A DNA stretch of 46,314 nucleotides from UBA7374 sp965660635. Lineage in GTDB: Bacteria > Verrucomicrobiota > Verrucomicrobiia > Opitutales > Coraliomargaritaceae. This document shows, one piece after another, positions 38,024 to 45,165 of the stretch (its first letter is position 1; every line of letters starts with the position of its first letter). The stretch is from the NCBI GenBank assembly GCA_965660635.1, contig CBFIAS010000013.1:1-46314 (forward strand), written 5' to 3'. The position numbers and the translations under genes were made by a program. The notes below the pieces were generated by a model, which did no database searches, was not told the DNA's origin, and saw only the letters and a list, made by a program, of their open reading frames with translations.

Positions 38024-38478
38024 TGTTTCTTGAATCGGGCCATTTCGAGAGCGGCAAGGGCGAATTCGCTACCGCGGTCGATCGGGCCGCTGGCGCGATC
38101 TTCCGCCTGGGCGCGGTTCCCCGCGACGATGACGCCGTTGATCACAGGCAGGCTGGTCTCAATGGAGACCTGGTGCAGGGCGATTGCGGAGCTGTCTGCG
38201 ATGACGTTGTGGTGGTTGGTATCTCCGGCGATGACCACGCCGAGGGCGAGAATGGCGTCGAAGCGATTGGAGCGGGCGAGTAACACGGCTGCGCCGGGAA
38301 GCTCGTTGGAGCCGGGGACGCGCTCGACCTGGGCTGCGGGGGCTCCGGCGGCTTCGATGGCGTCGAGGGCGCGCTGGAGGAGGGCGTCGACCAGCGACTG
38401 GTTGAAGCGGGCGGCGACCACGGCGATGCGCAGGCCTGCGCCGTCGATGGCTTGGCTGGCTGGGTTGTCTTCGCTCAT
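37999..38478 (-). CDS. ribH: 6,7-dimethyl-8-ribityllumazine synthase
   Basis: 159 residues from ATG 38478; an in-frame upstream start at 38517 adds 13 residues without family features. Penultimate step of riboflavin synthesis. Seen: RIAVVAARFNQSLVDALL, VPGSNELPGAAVLLA, ALGVVIAGDTNHHN with the catalytic His, and LPVINGVIVAGNRAQAEDRA. The usual R-G-E/D-T is A-G-D-T here. No other rib genes are in the window. First gene of the ribH-nusB-ftsY-aroB run; divergent from tgt. Confidence 0.95.
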   Translation of the reverse strand: MSEDNPASQAIDGAGLRIAVVAARFNQSLVDALLQRALDAIEAAGAPAAQVERVPGSNELPGAAVLLARSNRFDAILALGVVIAGDTNHHNVIADSSAIALHQVSIETSLPVINGVIVAGNRAQAEDRASGPIDRGSEFALAALEMARFKKQWTTNPPS

Positions 38479-38578
38479 GAAAGGTCGGATCAAGACGTGC
38501 GGGACCCGTGCTGGCAAGGATAAGCGGGCATGACTTTAGGCTTCAAACCTGGTGGCTGGGTGCTCTAACTGGCACTTC

Positions 38579-39700
38579 ATGTTCAGGCTTTTGAAAAAAG
38601 ACGGCGCGGCGCGGCGCGGGGTGCTGGCGACGCGTCACGGTGAAGTGCAGACGCCGATCTTCATGCCGGTGGGCACGCAGGCCACAGTGAAGGGCCTGAC
38701 GCCTGCGCAGGTCGAGGAGGCGGGGGCGCAGATTATCCTGGGCAACACCTACCACTTGAATCTTCGGCCGGGGTCGGAATTGGTGCGGGAGATGGGCGGC
38801 CTGCATGAGTTTATGAACTGGAGCGGGCCGATCCTGACGGACAGCGGTGGCTTCCAGGTCTTCAGTCTGTCCGAGTTGCGCAAGGTGACGGATGCGGGGA
38901 TCGAGTTCCGTTCACATCTGGACGGTTCTAAGTTGTTTCTGGATCCGGCGGGTTGTTACCGCATTCAGGCGAATCTGGGCAGCGATATCGCCATGGTGCT
39001 GGACGAGTGCCCGCCCTATCCTTGCGAGCGGGCGGCCTGCGAGGGGGCGGTGGAGCGCACGGTCCGCTGGGCGGGGGAGTTTCTCCAGCATGCGAGGGAG
39101 GATGGATTCCTGGAGCGGGGGCATCATGTTTTTGCGATTCTGCAGGGCTCTTGCTATGAGGACCTGCGGCAGGGCTGCGGGGCGGCGCTGGCGGAGATGG
39201 ATTTTCCGGGCTACGCGGTGGGCGGAGTCAGCGTGGGCGAGCCGGAGGAGGAAATGCTCCGGCAGGTGGCGGCCTGCGCGCCGGTCATGCCGGAGGGGAA
39301 GCCGCGCTATGTCATGGGCGTGGGAACGCCGCCCCAGTTGTTGCGGATGATCGCTCTGGGGATGGACATGTTTGACTGCGTGATGCCAACGCGCCTGGCG
39401 CGTCATGCCAATGCCTTCACGCCCCGGGGGGTGATCAACTTGAAGAACGAGCGGTTCCGGGCGGATTCGCGGCCGGTCATGGACGCGGAGAATTATACCT
39501 GCCGCAATTTCAGCCGGGCCTACCTGCGGCATCTGGTCATGGCCAAGGAGTTGCTGGCTTCCACTTTGCTCTCGCTGCACAATGTGCATTTCTTTCTGGA
39601 TCTGATGGCGCAGGCGCGGGCGCACATCGAGGCGGGTGATTTCGATTCGTGGAGCGGGGCGTGGATTGCCCGTTACGAGTCGGGCGGCGCGGGCGAATAG
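38579..39700 (+). CDS. tgt: Queuine tRNA-ribosyltransferase (Tgt) lacking two zinc cysteines
   Basis: 373 residues from ATG 38579 (a GTG at 38552 is possible). TIM-barrel enzyme exchanging guanine 34 for preQ1 in tRNAs with GUN anticodons. Catalytic parts are intact: PVGTQATVKGLTP, ILTDSGGFQVFSL (general-base Asp), GGVSVGEP and the nucleophile Asp in GMDMFDCVMPTRLARHA. The zinc site normally reads CxCxxC...H (E. coli ECDCYTC); here it is DAENYTC, so only the third Cys and the later His (SLHNVHFF) remain. The base calls around 39481-39505 are unambiguous. The protein may fold without zinc or use Asp/Glu ligands. Confidence 0.95.
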   Translation: MFRLLKKDGAARRGVLATRHGEVQTPIFMPVGTQATVKGLTPAQVEEAGAQIILGNTYHLNLRPGSELVREMGGLHEFMNWSGPILTDSGGFQVFSLSELRKVTDAGIEFRSHLDGSKLFLDPAGCYRIQANLGSDIAMVLDECPPYPCERAACEGAVERTVRWAGEFLQHAREDGFLERGHHVFAILQGSCYEDLRQGCGAALAEMDFPGYAVGGVSVGEPEEEMLRQVAACAPVMPEGKPRYVMGVGTPPQLLRMIALGMDMFDCVMPTRLARHANAFTPRGVINLKNERFRADSRPVMDAENYTCRNFSRAYLRHLVMAKELLASTLLSLHNVHFFLDLMAQARAHIEAGDFDSWSGAWIARYESGGAGE

Positions 39701-39709
39701 TTATCCGGG

Positions 39710-40339
39710 TCAGGTTTTCCAGGGCAGGATGACGTCGGTCTCGCGCTGGAGCCAGCGGCAGAGGTCTTCGGTAATGGATTCGCAGGTTTCGAGGCATTGG
39801 GCAGAGGGGGCTTCCTCGACCGGGTTTTGAATGAGTGTGCAGGCGTGTCCGCGGGCTTTGGCAGGGAGGCTTTGCAGCCAGTCTTCACGGAGGGGGAAGC
39901 CCTCGGTCTGGAGGAGGAGGTAGAGGCCCTTGAGGAAAACGATTTGCGGGGTTTTTCCGGATTCGAAGGCGTCACAAGTGCGTTCGGCCAGGTCGAAGAG
40001 CGCGCCGGGGTCGGGCAAGTGCGTGGCGTTGCGGACGAGGAGCGCGGCGTAGTTGGAGGCGTGGAGGAGTGAGGTGTAGGATCGACCGATGTTTGCACGG
40101 CTGTGGTGCAGACGGTAGTCCTTGACGAAGAGGGTGCTGTTGCCGCTCTTGGCTGGCTCGAGTTGCAAGTCGGCGGTGTCAAAGAGGTCGGGCTTCACGC
40201 TGTTGTTTTTGCTTTTTCCGCTGGAAACGCGCTTGAGGCAGAGGAAGAGGCCGCGGTTGGCGCTGAGGGCATGTACGGTGAGAAAGGACTCACCGGAGGG
40301 GGTGGTCTTGAGAATGAGGGCTGGCTCGGGTGAGGACAC
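39710..40339 (-). CDS. recO: DNA repair protein RecO (diverged)
   Basis: 209 residues from a GTG at 40339, three bases after the stop of the DUF502 gene. The frame is open further upstream but only as an antisense shadow. The N-terminal OB-like domain shows the RecO opening (PALILKTTPSGESFLTVHAL, SANRGLFLCLKR); the helical C-terminal part has LLHASNYAALLV, ALFDLAERTCDAFES and IVFLKGLYLLLQTEGF. It is shorter than E. coli RecO (about 240) and lacks the zinc-type cysteines of some homologues. RecO loads RecA with RecR in gap repair. Identification by pattern only. Confidence 0.75.
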   Translation of the reverse strand: MSSPEPALILKTTPSGESFLTVHALSANRGLFLCLKRVSSGKSKNNSVKPDLFDTADLQLEPAKSGNSTLFVKDYRLHHSRANIGRSYTSLLHASNYAALLVRNATHLPDPGALFDLAERTCDAFESGKTPQIVFLKGLYLLLQTEGFPLREDWLQSLPAKARGHACTLIQNPVEEAPSAQCLETCESITEDLCRWLQRETDVILPWKT

Positions 40340-40341
40340 GC

Positions 40342-41013
40342 TCAGGGTGCGGCCCCGGAGGCTTGTTCCGGATTTCTCACGGCGACCGGCTCGTCTTGCT
40401 CCGGTGGCACGACGGCGCCCCCGGAGATGATGACCTTCATGCCGTCGGCGACCGACATCTTCAGGCGTGTGATGTCGTTTTCGGGGAGCATGAGAAGGAA
40501 GCCGCTGGTCGGGTTGGGGGTGGTGGGCACAAAGATGTTGACGATTTTCTCGCCGGTGGCCGACTGGGTCTCGCCTTTGGCCTTGCTGGTGAGGAAGCCG
40601 AGGACATAGCACTTCCTGCGCGGGTATTCGAGGAGGACGACTTCCTGGAAGACGGCTTTTTTCTGCTCGCTGAAGGTGGTGACGATCTGTTTGACCGTGC
40701 CGTAGACGGTGTTGATGAAGGGCACGTTGCGGAGCAGGCGCTCAAAGGCGTTGAGTAGCATGCGGCCGAGGAAGAAGCGGGAGAAATAGCCGAGGAAGGT
40801 GATCAGGGCGAAGACGGCCAGCACGGAGACTGCCTCCATGAGGAAGACCAGCAGGTCGGATTCCTTCCATGTGGGGTCTACATTCTGGAAGAAGAAGCTG
40901 CTGGCCGGGGTGCCGAGCTTGTCGAGGAGCATGCCGACGACGAAGAGCGTGACGCCGAGCGGCAGGATGGCGATAATCCCGGTGAGGAATGCGTTGCGAA
41001 TGGAGCGAAGCAT
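40342..41013 (-). CDS. DUF502 family membrane protein
   Basis: 223 residues. Two membrane spans near the N-terminus (about 10-30, LTGIIAILPLGVTLFVVGML; about 60-82, AVSVLAVFALITFLGYFSRF) are followed by the family's signature NVPFINTVYGTVKQIVTTF, VVLLEYPRRKCYVLGFLTS, VFVPTTPNPTSGFLLMLP-like stretch and a soluble tail. The recO start follows immediately, so the two are probably translated together. Function unknown; a membrane-stability role has been suggested for relatives in plants and bacteria. Confidence 0.92.
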   Translation of the reverse strand: MLRSIRNAFLTGIIAILPLGVTLFVVGMLLDKLGTPASSFFFQNVDPTWKESDLLVFLMEAVSVLAVFALITFLGYFSRFFLGRMLLNAFERLLRNVPFINTVYGTVKQIVTTFSEQKKAVFQEVVLLEYPRRKCYVLGFLTSKAKGETQSATGEKIVNIFVPTTPNPTSGFLLMLPENDITRLKMSVADGMKVIISGGAVVPPEQDEPVAVRNPEQASGAAP

Positions 41014-41123
41014 CGGTTTTTATACAACAGGATTCATGCCAGCGGCACGAGCAAGAAATTCAACAGTTTGGTGACGGCTGCGGATTAACTTGCGCTAGAC
41101 TGTGGAGCGGCTAGCCAATCCCT

Positions 41124-41735
41124 ATGCTGAACCTTCATCTGCGCTACAACGGCCTGGTCTTTGACATGGATGGCACTCTGGCCGACACCATGCCGACGCA
41201 TTACATCGCCTGGTCGGAGTCGATGGCGGCCCATGGCATTGAATTCACAGAGAAGCGTTTTTACCAGTTGGGGGGTGTTCCGGCGGTGGGGGTCATCCGG
41301 ATTCTTGCGGAGGAGCAGGGTGTCGCCTTGCCGGAAGGCGTCGAGGCGATCGCCCATGCCAAGGAAGAGCGCTTTGTCGAGCTTGCCGGTGAAGTGCGCC
41401 CGGTTACCGAGGTCAAGGCGATCGCCGAGGCGCATCGCGGGCGTATTCCGATGGCGGTGGCCACTGGCAGCCAGGTCTGGCTGGCCGAAAAGATCCTTGG
41501 CAGCCTCGGCATGCTGGATTGGTTCGGAGCGATCATCGGAGCTGATTGCGTGGCGAATCCCAAGCCCGCGCCGGATACTTTTGTACTCGCGGCGGAGCGG
41601 ATCGGCGTTGATCCAGCTCGTTGCCATGCCTTCGAGGATACCCCGATGGGAATTGCCGCTGCGAAAGCGGCCGGGATGGATGTGGTTGATGTCAACACCC
41701 TGCGGGGGCGGCCGCTTGAGGGCACGCTTACGTAA
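41124..41735 (+). CDS. HAD-superfamily phosphatase, beta-phosphoglucomutase-like
   Basis: 203 residues. HAD motif I is FDMDGTLADT with nucleophile Asp14 and general acid Asp16. The cap domain (about 20-85) has PTHYIAWSESMAAHG. Motif II is AVATGSQ, motif III the Lys in ANPKPAPDTF, motif IV FEDTPMGIAAAKAAGM. The closest subgroup appears to be YqaB/beta-PGM-type enzymes acting on sugar phosphates (for example fructose-1-phosphate). It is followed 75 bp later by the UDP-glucose dehydrogenase gene. Confidence 0.9.
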   Translation: MLNLHLRYNGLVFDMDGTLADTMPTHYIAWSESMAAHGIEFTEKRFYQLGGVPAVGVIRILAEEQGVALPEGVEAIAHAKEERFVELAGEVRPVTEVKAIAEAHRGRIPMAVATGSQVWLAEKILGSLGMLDWFGAIIGADCVANPKPAPDTFVLAAERIGVDPARCHAFEDTPMGIAAAKAAGMDVVDVNTLRGRPLEGTLT

Positions 41736-41810
41736 TCTTCACAAAATAGGCTCTCTCCCGGCTCGGATTTGCCTTGTCTGGAAGCGGCCAATGTGTAGCA
41801 AGGAGCGCTT

Positions 41811-43169
41811 ATGAAAATCTGCTGCATCGGAGCCGGCTACGTCGGTGGTCCCACCATGGCGATGATCGCCCACAAGTGCAAAGAGCACACTGTGACGGTT
41901 GTCGATATCAACGAAGCGCGCATCCAGGCCTGGAACTCGGATAGTCTGCCGATTTACGAACCGGGACTGGACGAGATCGTCCAGTCAGCGCGGGGCGTGA
42001 ACCTCTTTTTCTCCACGGACGTGGACAAGGCCATCCGCGAAGCGGATATGATCTTCATGAGTGTGAACACGCCGACCAAGACCTACGGTGTTGGGGCGGG
42101 CCGGGCGGCGGATTTGCGTTTCATCGAGAAATGCGCCCGTAAGATTGCGGAGGTCTCGGAGGGCGACAAGATCGTGGTGGAAAAATCCACCTTGCCGGTG
42201 CGCACCGCTGAATCGATCAAGCGGATCCTCGAGTCCAACGCCAAGGGCCGCAGCTTCCAGATCCTGAGCAACCCGGAATTTCTTGCCGAGGGCACTGCCA
42301 TCCGCGACCTGGAGGCACCCGACCGCGTGCTTGTCGGCGGCGACCAGACCCCGGAGGGCAAGGCGGCCATCCAGCAACTGGTCGATGTCTATGCTGCCTG
42401 GGTGCCCCGCGAGAACATCCTCACTACCAACCTTTGGTCCTCCGAGCTGTCCAAGCTCACGGCCAACGCGTTCCTGGCCCAGCGCATCTCCTCGATCAAC
42501 GCAATTTCCGCGCTCTGCGAGGCGACTGGGGCCAACGTCGATGAGGTCGCCCACGCCATCGGAACAGACAGCCGGATCGGCCCGAAATTCCTCAAATCCT
42601 CCGTCGGCTTCGGCGGTTCCTGCTTCCAGAAGGACATCCTCAACCTCGTCTATCTCTGCGAGCATTTCGGCCTGCCGGATGTCGCCGCCTACTGGAATAG
42701 CGTGATCGAGATGAACGACTACCAGAAGCACCGCTTCGCCCGTCGCGTCGTTTCCACGCTTTTCAATACCGTGTCCGACAAGAAAATCGCGGTGCTCGGC
42801 TTTGCCTTCAAGAAGGACACCAACGACACCCGGGAGTCCGCTGCCATTTACGTTTGCTCCGACCTGCTGGAAGAGCAGGCTGCGCTCGCGATTCACGATC
42901 CCAAGGTATCCGGCGAGCAGATCCGCCGGGATCTCGATATCGATCCCTCTGATTCGCGTGTTACGGTATACGAGGATCCCTACGAAGCCACTCGTGACGC
43001 GCATGCCGTGCTCATCCTGACCGAGTGGGACGCTTTCAAATCCCTCGACTACCAGAAGATCTTCGACGGCATGCACCAGCCGGCCTTCCTCTTCGATGGC
43101 CGGAATCTCCTCGATCTGGAGGCCCTTCGGGAGATCGGCTTCGAGGCCAGCGGCATCGGTCAGGGTTGA
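41811..43169 (+). CDS. UDP-glucose 6-dehydrogenase, eukaryote-like
   Basis: 452 residues. It oxidises UDP-glucose to UDP-glucuronate with two NAD+. N-terminal Rossmann domain ICCIGAGYVGGPTMAMIA, NTPTKTYGVGAGRAADL, EKSTLPVRTAESI, SNPEFLAEGTAIRDL; catalytic Cys271 in SVGFGGSCFQKDILNL; C-terminal UDP-binding domain with ILTEWDAFKSLD. Block by block it follows animal and plant UGDH (for example SSELSKLTANAFLAQRISS and LGFAFKKDTNDTRESAAIY) rather than the shorter E. coli Ugd. It supplies UDP-glucuronate for surface polysaccharide; no glycosyltransferases are nearby. Confidence 0.96.
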   Translation: MKICCIGAGYVGGPTMAMIAHKCKEHTVTVVDINEARIQAWNSDSLPIYEPGLDEIVQSARGVNLFFSTDVDKAIREADMIFMSVNTPTKTYGVGAGRAADLRFIEKCARKIAEVSEGDKIVVEKSTLPVRTAESIKRILESNAKGRSFQILSNPEFLAEGTAIRDLEAPDRVLVGGDQTPEGKAAIQQLVDVYAAWVPRENILTTNLWSSELSKLTANAFLAQRISSINAISALCEATGANVDEVAHAIGTDSRIGPKFLKSSVGFGGSCFQKDILNLVYLCEHFGLPDVAAYWNSVIEMNDYQKHRFARRVVSTLFNTVSDKKIAVLGFAFKKDTNDTRESAAIYVCSDLLEEQAALAIHDPKVSGEQIRRDLDIDPSDSRVTVYEDPYEATRDAHAVLILTEWDAFKSLDYQKIFDGMHQPAFLFDGRNLLDLEALREIGFEASGIGQG

Positions 43170-43260
43170 GGCCGCACTGCGCCGGCTCCAATTACCGGTT
43201 GCCAGCGGCTGCCGGATCGCCCAGCTTGGCGGAAACTCTAAACCAGCAACACCGCCTATT

Positions 43261-44439
43261 ATGATCGTTCAGCCCCGTATCCGAGGATTTGTCTGCATCA
43301 CCGCCCACCCGTCCGGCTGCGAAGCCAACGTGCGGAGCGAGATTGAAAAAGCCCGCGCCTCCCGCATGGACGGCGGCCCGAAAAAGGTCCTCGTTATCGG
43401 CGCCTCCACCGGATACGGCCTCTCCTCTCGGATCACCGCCGCCTTCGGCCACGGCGCCGACACGCTCGGTGTCTTCTTCGAACGCCCCTCCCTCAAGGGC
43501 AAGCCGGCTAGCGCAGGCTGGTACAACTCAGTCGCCTTCGAGAAGGCTGCCCATGAAGACGGGCGCTACGCCAAGAGCATTAACGGAGATGCCTTCTCCA
43601 ATGAGATCAAGGAGCAGGCCATCCAAACCATCAAGGAAGACCTTGGGCAGATCGACCTTGTCATTTACAGCCTGGCTTCCCCCCGCCGCACCGACCCCTC
43701 CGACGGCGAGACCTACAAGTCCTGCCTCAAGCCGCTCGGCGAGACCTACACCAACCGTTCGCTGGATACCGACAAGGGCGTTGTTACCGAAGTCTCCATC
43801 GAGACCGCCACAGCTGAGGAAACCGAGCATACCGTCAAGGTCATGGGCGGCGAGGACTGGGAACTTTGGATGCGCGCCCTGGCCGATGCCGGGTGCCTGG
43901 CCGACGGCGCCAAGACCGTTGCTTATTCCTACATCGGCCCGGAGATCACCTGGCCGGTCTATACCAATGGCACCATTGGCGCAGCCAAGAAAGACGTCGA
44001 GCGGGCCGCCGCCGCCATCCACGGGGAGCATGGCTGCGAAGCCTACGTCTCGGTCAACAAGGCCGTCGTCACCCAGGCCAGTTCCGCGATCCCCGTCGTT
44101 CCACTCTACATCTCCATCTTATTCAAAGTAATGAAGGCCAAGGGCACTCACGAAGGCTGCATCGAGCAGATGATCCGCCTCTTCAATGAGCGGCTCTACG
44201 GCGGCAGCCTCCAACTCGACGAGGACGGGCGCATCCGCGTGGACGACCTCGAGATGGAGCCGGGCACGCAGGCCGAGGTCGCGGCTATTTGGCCGGAAAT
44301 CCAGACGGAAAACCTCGACGATCGCTCCGACTTCGCCGGATACCGTAAGGACTTCCTCCGCTGCTTCGGCTTCGGCATTGAGGGCGTGGACTACGAGGCT
44401 GACGTCGAAGTTGACCTGCCCCTGCCTGGCGCGGGTTAG
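43261..44439 (+). CDS. fabV: Trans-2-enoyl-ACP/CoA reductase, FabV type (NADH)
   Basis: 392 residues from ATG 43261. N-terminal signature IVQPRIRGFVCITAHPSGC; cofactor segment KKVLVIGASTGYGLSSRITA; catalytic Tyr234-x8-Lys243 in WPVYTNGTIGAAKK, the spacing special to FabV rather than FabI. It completes the last reductive step of each fatty-acid elongation round and is the triclosan-insensitive isozyme in family members studied. It lies 91 bp after the UDP-glucose dehydrogenase gene. Confidence 0.96.
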   Translation: MIVQPRIRGFVCITAHPSGCEANVRSEIEKARASRMDGGPKKVLVIGASTGYGLSSRITAAFGHGADTLGVFFERPSLKGKPASAGWYNSVAFEKAAHEDGRYAKSINGDAFSNEIKEQAIQTIKEDLGQIDLVIYSLASPRRTDPSDGETYKSCLKPLGETYTNRSLDTDKGVVTEVSIETATAEETEHTVKVMGGEDWELWMRALADAGCLADGAKTVAYSYIGPEITWPVYTNGTIGAAKKDVERAAAAIHGEHGCEAYVSVNKAVVTQASSAIPVVPLYISILFKVMKAKGTHEGCIEQMIRLFNERLYGGSLQLDEDGRIRVDDLEMEPGTQAEVAAIWPEIQTENLDDRSDFAGYRKDFLRCFGFGIEGVDYEADVEVDLPLPGAG

Positions 44440-44455
44440 GACGATCATGGAAGGA

Positions 44456-44477
44456 GCACTCTGCGATAGCGTAGTGC
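44456..44477. promoter_or_regulatory. Possible operator upstream of the toxin-antitoxin pair
   Basis: Imperfect palindrome GCACTCTGCGAT/ATAGCGTAGTGC (nine of twelve positions symmetrical), about 56 bp before the preferred antitoxin start. Autoregulation of ParD/ParE-type operons through such sites is known; here it is inference. Confidence 0.35.
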
Positions 44478-44532
44478 GATGTCTTTGCCTTGTCGCTTGA
44501 CGGAAAAGCTCTCTTTCGCTTTGATATGCGCT

Positions 44533-44781
44533 ATGGAGTTGGACTTGGTACCGGATGTTGAAAAGGCACTTGCCGAGCGTATCGCCAGAGGTTGCGATCC
44601 CAACCAGATCATTGATTGCGGGATTCGCGCTGTTGATAAGAGCGGAAACGACCTCATCGCTGCGCTGCAGGAAGGCCTCGATGATCTCGGACAGGGGCGA
44701 GTCACTGTGCTGCAAGACCCGGAGGCGATTCAGGATCACCTTCGTCGGATCGGTCAGAATGTAGAGCAAACAGCTGATTGA
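44533..44781 (+). CDS. Putative ParD-type antitoxin
   Basis: 82 residues from ATG 44533 (an in-frame ATG at 44479 would give 100). The start ELDLVPDVEKALAERIARG resembles the strand-helix of ParD/CopG-type DNA-binding antitoxins, followed by DPNQIIDCGIRAVDKSG and a Glu-rich helix DLIAALQEGLDDLGQGRV. The C-terminal part would wrap the toxin. Its TGA overlaps the toxin ATG by one base, the coupling usual for such pairs. The family call rests on pattern and on the downstream ParE-like gene. Confidence 0.7.
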   Translation: MELDLVPDVEKALAERIARGCDPNQIIDCGIRAVDKSGNDLIAALQEGLDDLGQGRVTVLQDPEAIQDHLRRIGQNVEQTAD

Positions 44782-45131
44782 TGGTTTGGAGACTGGTACT
44801 CACCGGCCGGGCAGAAAAAGACATCGAAGCGATTCTCCGTCACAGCCATAATGAGTTCGGCGCGGAGATGGCGGCAAGCTATGAACGACAAATAGTTATC
44901 GCCTTATCGCAAATTGCAGAAGATCCAAACCGTGCAGGCAGCAAATCCCGTAGGATCAACCAGGTTCTCTACCGTACCTTTCATATTGGAATGAGCACTC
45001 CTAAACAGCGAGTGCAGGTTGCGAGAGTAAAAAATCCGAGGCATGTTCTATTCTATTTGAAGCAATCCGGTGATACGCTTGTGGTTGTTCGCATTCTGCA
45101 TGAGCGGATGGATTTCGAGCGACAAATTTAA
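44781..45131 (+). CDS. RelE/ParE-superfamily toxin
   Basis: 116 residues from ATG 44781 (TGATG overlap with the antitoxin; a TTG three bases upstream is also open). ParE fold pattern: VLTGRAEKDIEAILRHSHNE (first helix), ALSQIAEDPNRAGSKSR, LYRTFHIGMS and the closing strands HVLFYLKQSGDTLVVVRILH with terminal RMDFERQI. ParE-type toxins poison gyrase and RelE types cut mRNA; the sequence does not decide. It lies at the end of a plus-strand stretch facing the helicase gene. Confidence 0.85.
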   Translation: MVWRLVLTGRAEKDIEAILRHSHNEFGAEMAASYERQIVIALSQIAEDPNRAGSKSRRINQVLYRTFHIGMSTPKQRVQVARVKNPRHVLFYLKQSGDTLVVVRILHERMDFERQI

Positions 45132-45150
45132 GCAGAAAACTAATTACCCA

Positions 45151-45165
45151 TACCCCGAAGGGGTA
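45151..45165. terminator. Hairpin between convergent toxin and helicase genes
   Basis: TACCCC-GAA-GGGGTA, a perfect 6-bp stem ending next to the helicase stop codon (45166-45168). It is short and lacks a long T-tract. Confidence 0.4.
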
